A stretch of 7,361 nt of DNA from an uncultured Bacteroidota bacterium. Its GTDB lineage: Bacteria > Bacteroidota > Bacteroidia > Flavobacteriales > Flavobacteriaceae. Under the pieces are notes generated by a model that was not told where the DNA came from, made no database searches, and saw only the letters and a list, made by a program, of their open reading frames with translations. The stretch covers positions 1-7,361 of the forward strand of contig CAILTC010000037.1 in NCBI GenBank assembly GCA_903837025.1, in the 5' to 3' direction. This document shows positions 6,964 to 7,361 of this stretch, in pieces. Each line of letters opens with the position of its first letter. Within the stretch, counting starts at the first letter, position 1. The position numbers and the translations under genes were made by a program.

Positions 6964-6971
6964 CAAAGATA
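6964..6971 (-). promoter_or_regulatory. -7 promoter box (TATCTTTG) of the helicase gene
   Basis: On the minus strand this reads TATCTTTG, matching TAnnTTTG. Forty-five bases separate it from the helicase ATG, giving a leader of roughly 35-40 nucleotides, the longest of the four promoters seen here. The leader contains TGTATTAA twice on the plus strand (6925-6932 and 6939-6946), of unknown meaning. The -33 region is weak. Confidence 0.58.
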
Positions 6972-7015
6972 GGTTTATTATTTTTGAAGAATAAATAGAT
7001 ACTTTAGTATTTTAT

Positions 7016-7361
7016 TTAGGGCAAAATATGGCTGTTCGATTTTATAAAATCGGTAACTAAATAACCGATAAGCTTCCCAATTAAATGATTATTTTTTTCT
7101 TCGCCCAAGTCAGGAGCGCCCTCACAAATATGTAAATAAGATGCGTGTCTGTTTTTGCCAAAATAGGAAACAAATTGTCGAAGTTCTTCAATAGAGAAAC
7201 CGCTTAAAGTCATAGCGCTACTAGCAATATTAGGGATAGCATCAAGATCGATTTCTATACCATAAAAATCATTTTGTATAAAATCAATCGCATGAACGAG
7301 TTCTTGATTAAAGTCTTTTTCTTTTCTAATTTTAATACTGTCGTAGGTATTGTAACGTACT
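7016..7361 (-). CDS. Formimidoylglutamase / arginase-family hydrolase, C-terminal part
   Basis: The frame is open from the right edge to TAA at 7018-7016, giving about 114 residues of the C-terminal part; the start lies outside the window. An ATG at 7213 is internal, because family-like sequence continues upstream of it. The fragment contains IEIDLDAIPN, corresponding to the metal-binding DxDxxDP segment of ureohydrolases, followed by ASSAMTLSGFS. Further on comes YLHICEGAP, whose Glu matches the conserved active-site glutamate. Both Mn2+-ligand aspartates are kept, but the third Asp of DxDxxDP is absent. This pattern fits the Bacteroidota formimidoylglutamase group, which by family knowledge hydrolyses N-formimidoyl-L-glutamate in histidine breakdown (HutG role). 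Arginase or agmatinase activity cannot be excluded from this piece. No strong terminator follows; only a weak dyad, ATACT-tt-AGTAT, lies at 6999-7010. Confidence 0.8.
   Translation of the reverse strand, partial: VRYNTYDSIKIRKEKDFNQELVHAIDFIQNDFYGIEIDLDAIPNIASSAMTLSGFSIEELRQFVSYFGKNRHASYLHICEGAPDLGEEKNNHLIGKLIGYLVTDFIKSNSHILP

Noticed and set aside
6994..7015. Dyad ATACT-tt-AGTAT with flanking AAATA/TATTT, considered as a terminator for the ureohydrolase gene
   Set aside because: The stem is only 5 bp with a 2-base loop, too tight to fold well, is made of weak pairs and lacks a T-run on the minus strand.

Overview
The window looks like an ordinary chromosomal segment of a Flavobacterium-like member of the Bacteroidota. 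The grounds are AT-rich DNA, starts without Shine-Dalgarno sequences, Bacteroidota-type -7 boxes (TAnnTTTG) ahead of four transcription units, and gene families typical of flavobacteria. These include a periplasmic-TPR hybrid histidine kinase, an RhlE-type helicase with a basic tail and an arginase-like formimidoylglutamase. The genus is inferred from protein and promoter style; no marker gene is present.

Left to right: (1) 1-426, minus strand, the 5' part of a small outer-membrane beta-barrel protein, interrupted in frame by one TAG codon and running off the left edge. (2) 427-620, a divergent promoter region. (3) 621-1691, plus strand, aroC (chorismate synthase). (4) 1690-1778, an intergenic element with a perfect 12-bp inverted repeat, resembling a repeat I recall from other Flavobacterium genomes. 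(5) 1789-3057, plus strand, a glutamate/aspartate/dicarboxylate:cation symporter, closed by a clear intrinsic terminator at 3088-3117. (6) 3255-5468, plus strand, an orphan hybrid histidine kinase. (7) 5469-5661, a convergent region with a 15-bp perfect hairpin that terminates the helicase and possibly also the kinase. (8) 5662-6918, minus strand, a DEAD-box RNA helicase. (9) 7016-7361, minus strand, the C-terminal part of a formimidoylglutamase/arginase-family hydrolase cut by the right edge.

The genes do not form one pathway. aroC supplies chorismate for aromatic amino acids, folate and quinones. The symporter takes up acidic substrates and is probably co-transcribed with aroC, since no promoter is visible between them. 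The kinase is a stand-alone signalling unit with no visible partner, and the helicase acts in RNA metabolism.

I found no CRISPR array, tRNA, rRNA, transposase, phage gene or defence cassette. The points most worth following are the in-frame stop in the membrane-protein gene, the intergenic repeat, the hybrid set of substrate-site residues in the symporter, and the very short predicted leaders of several mRNAs.
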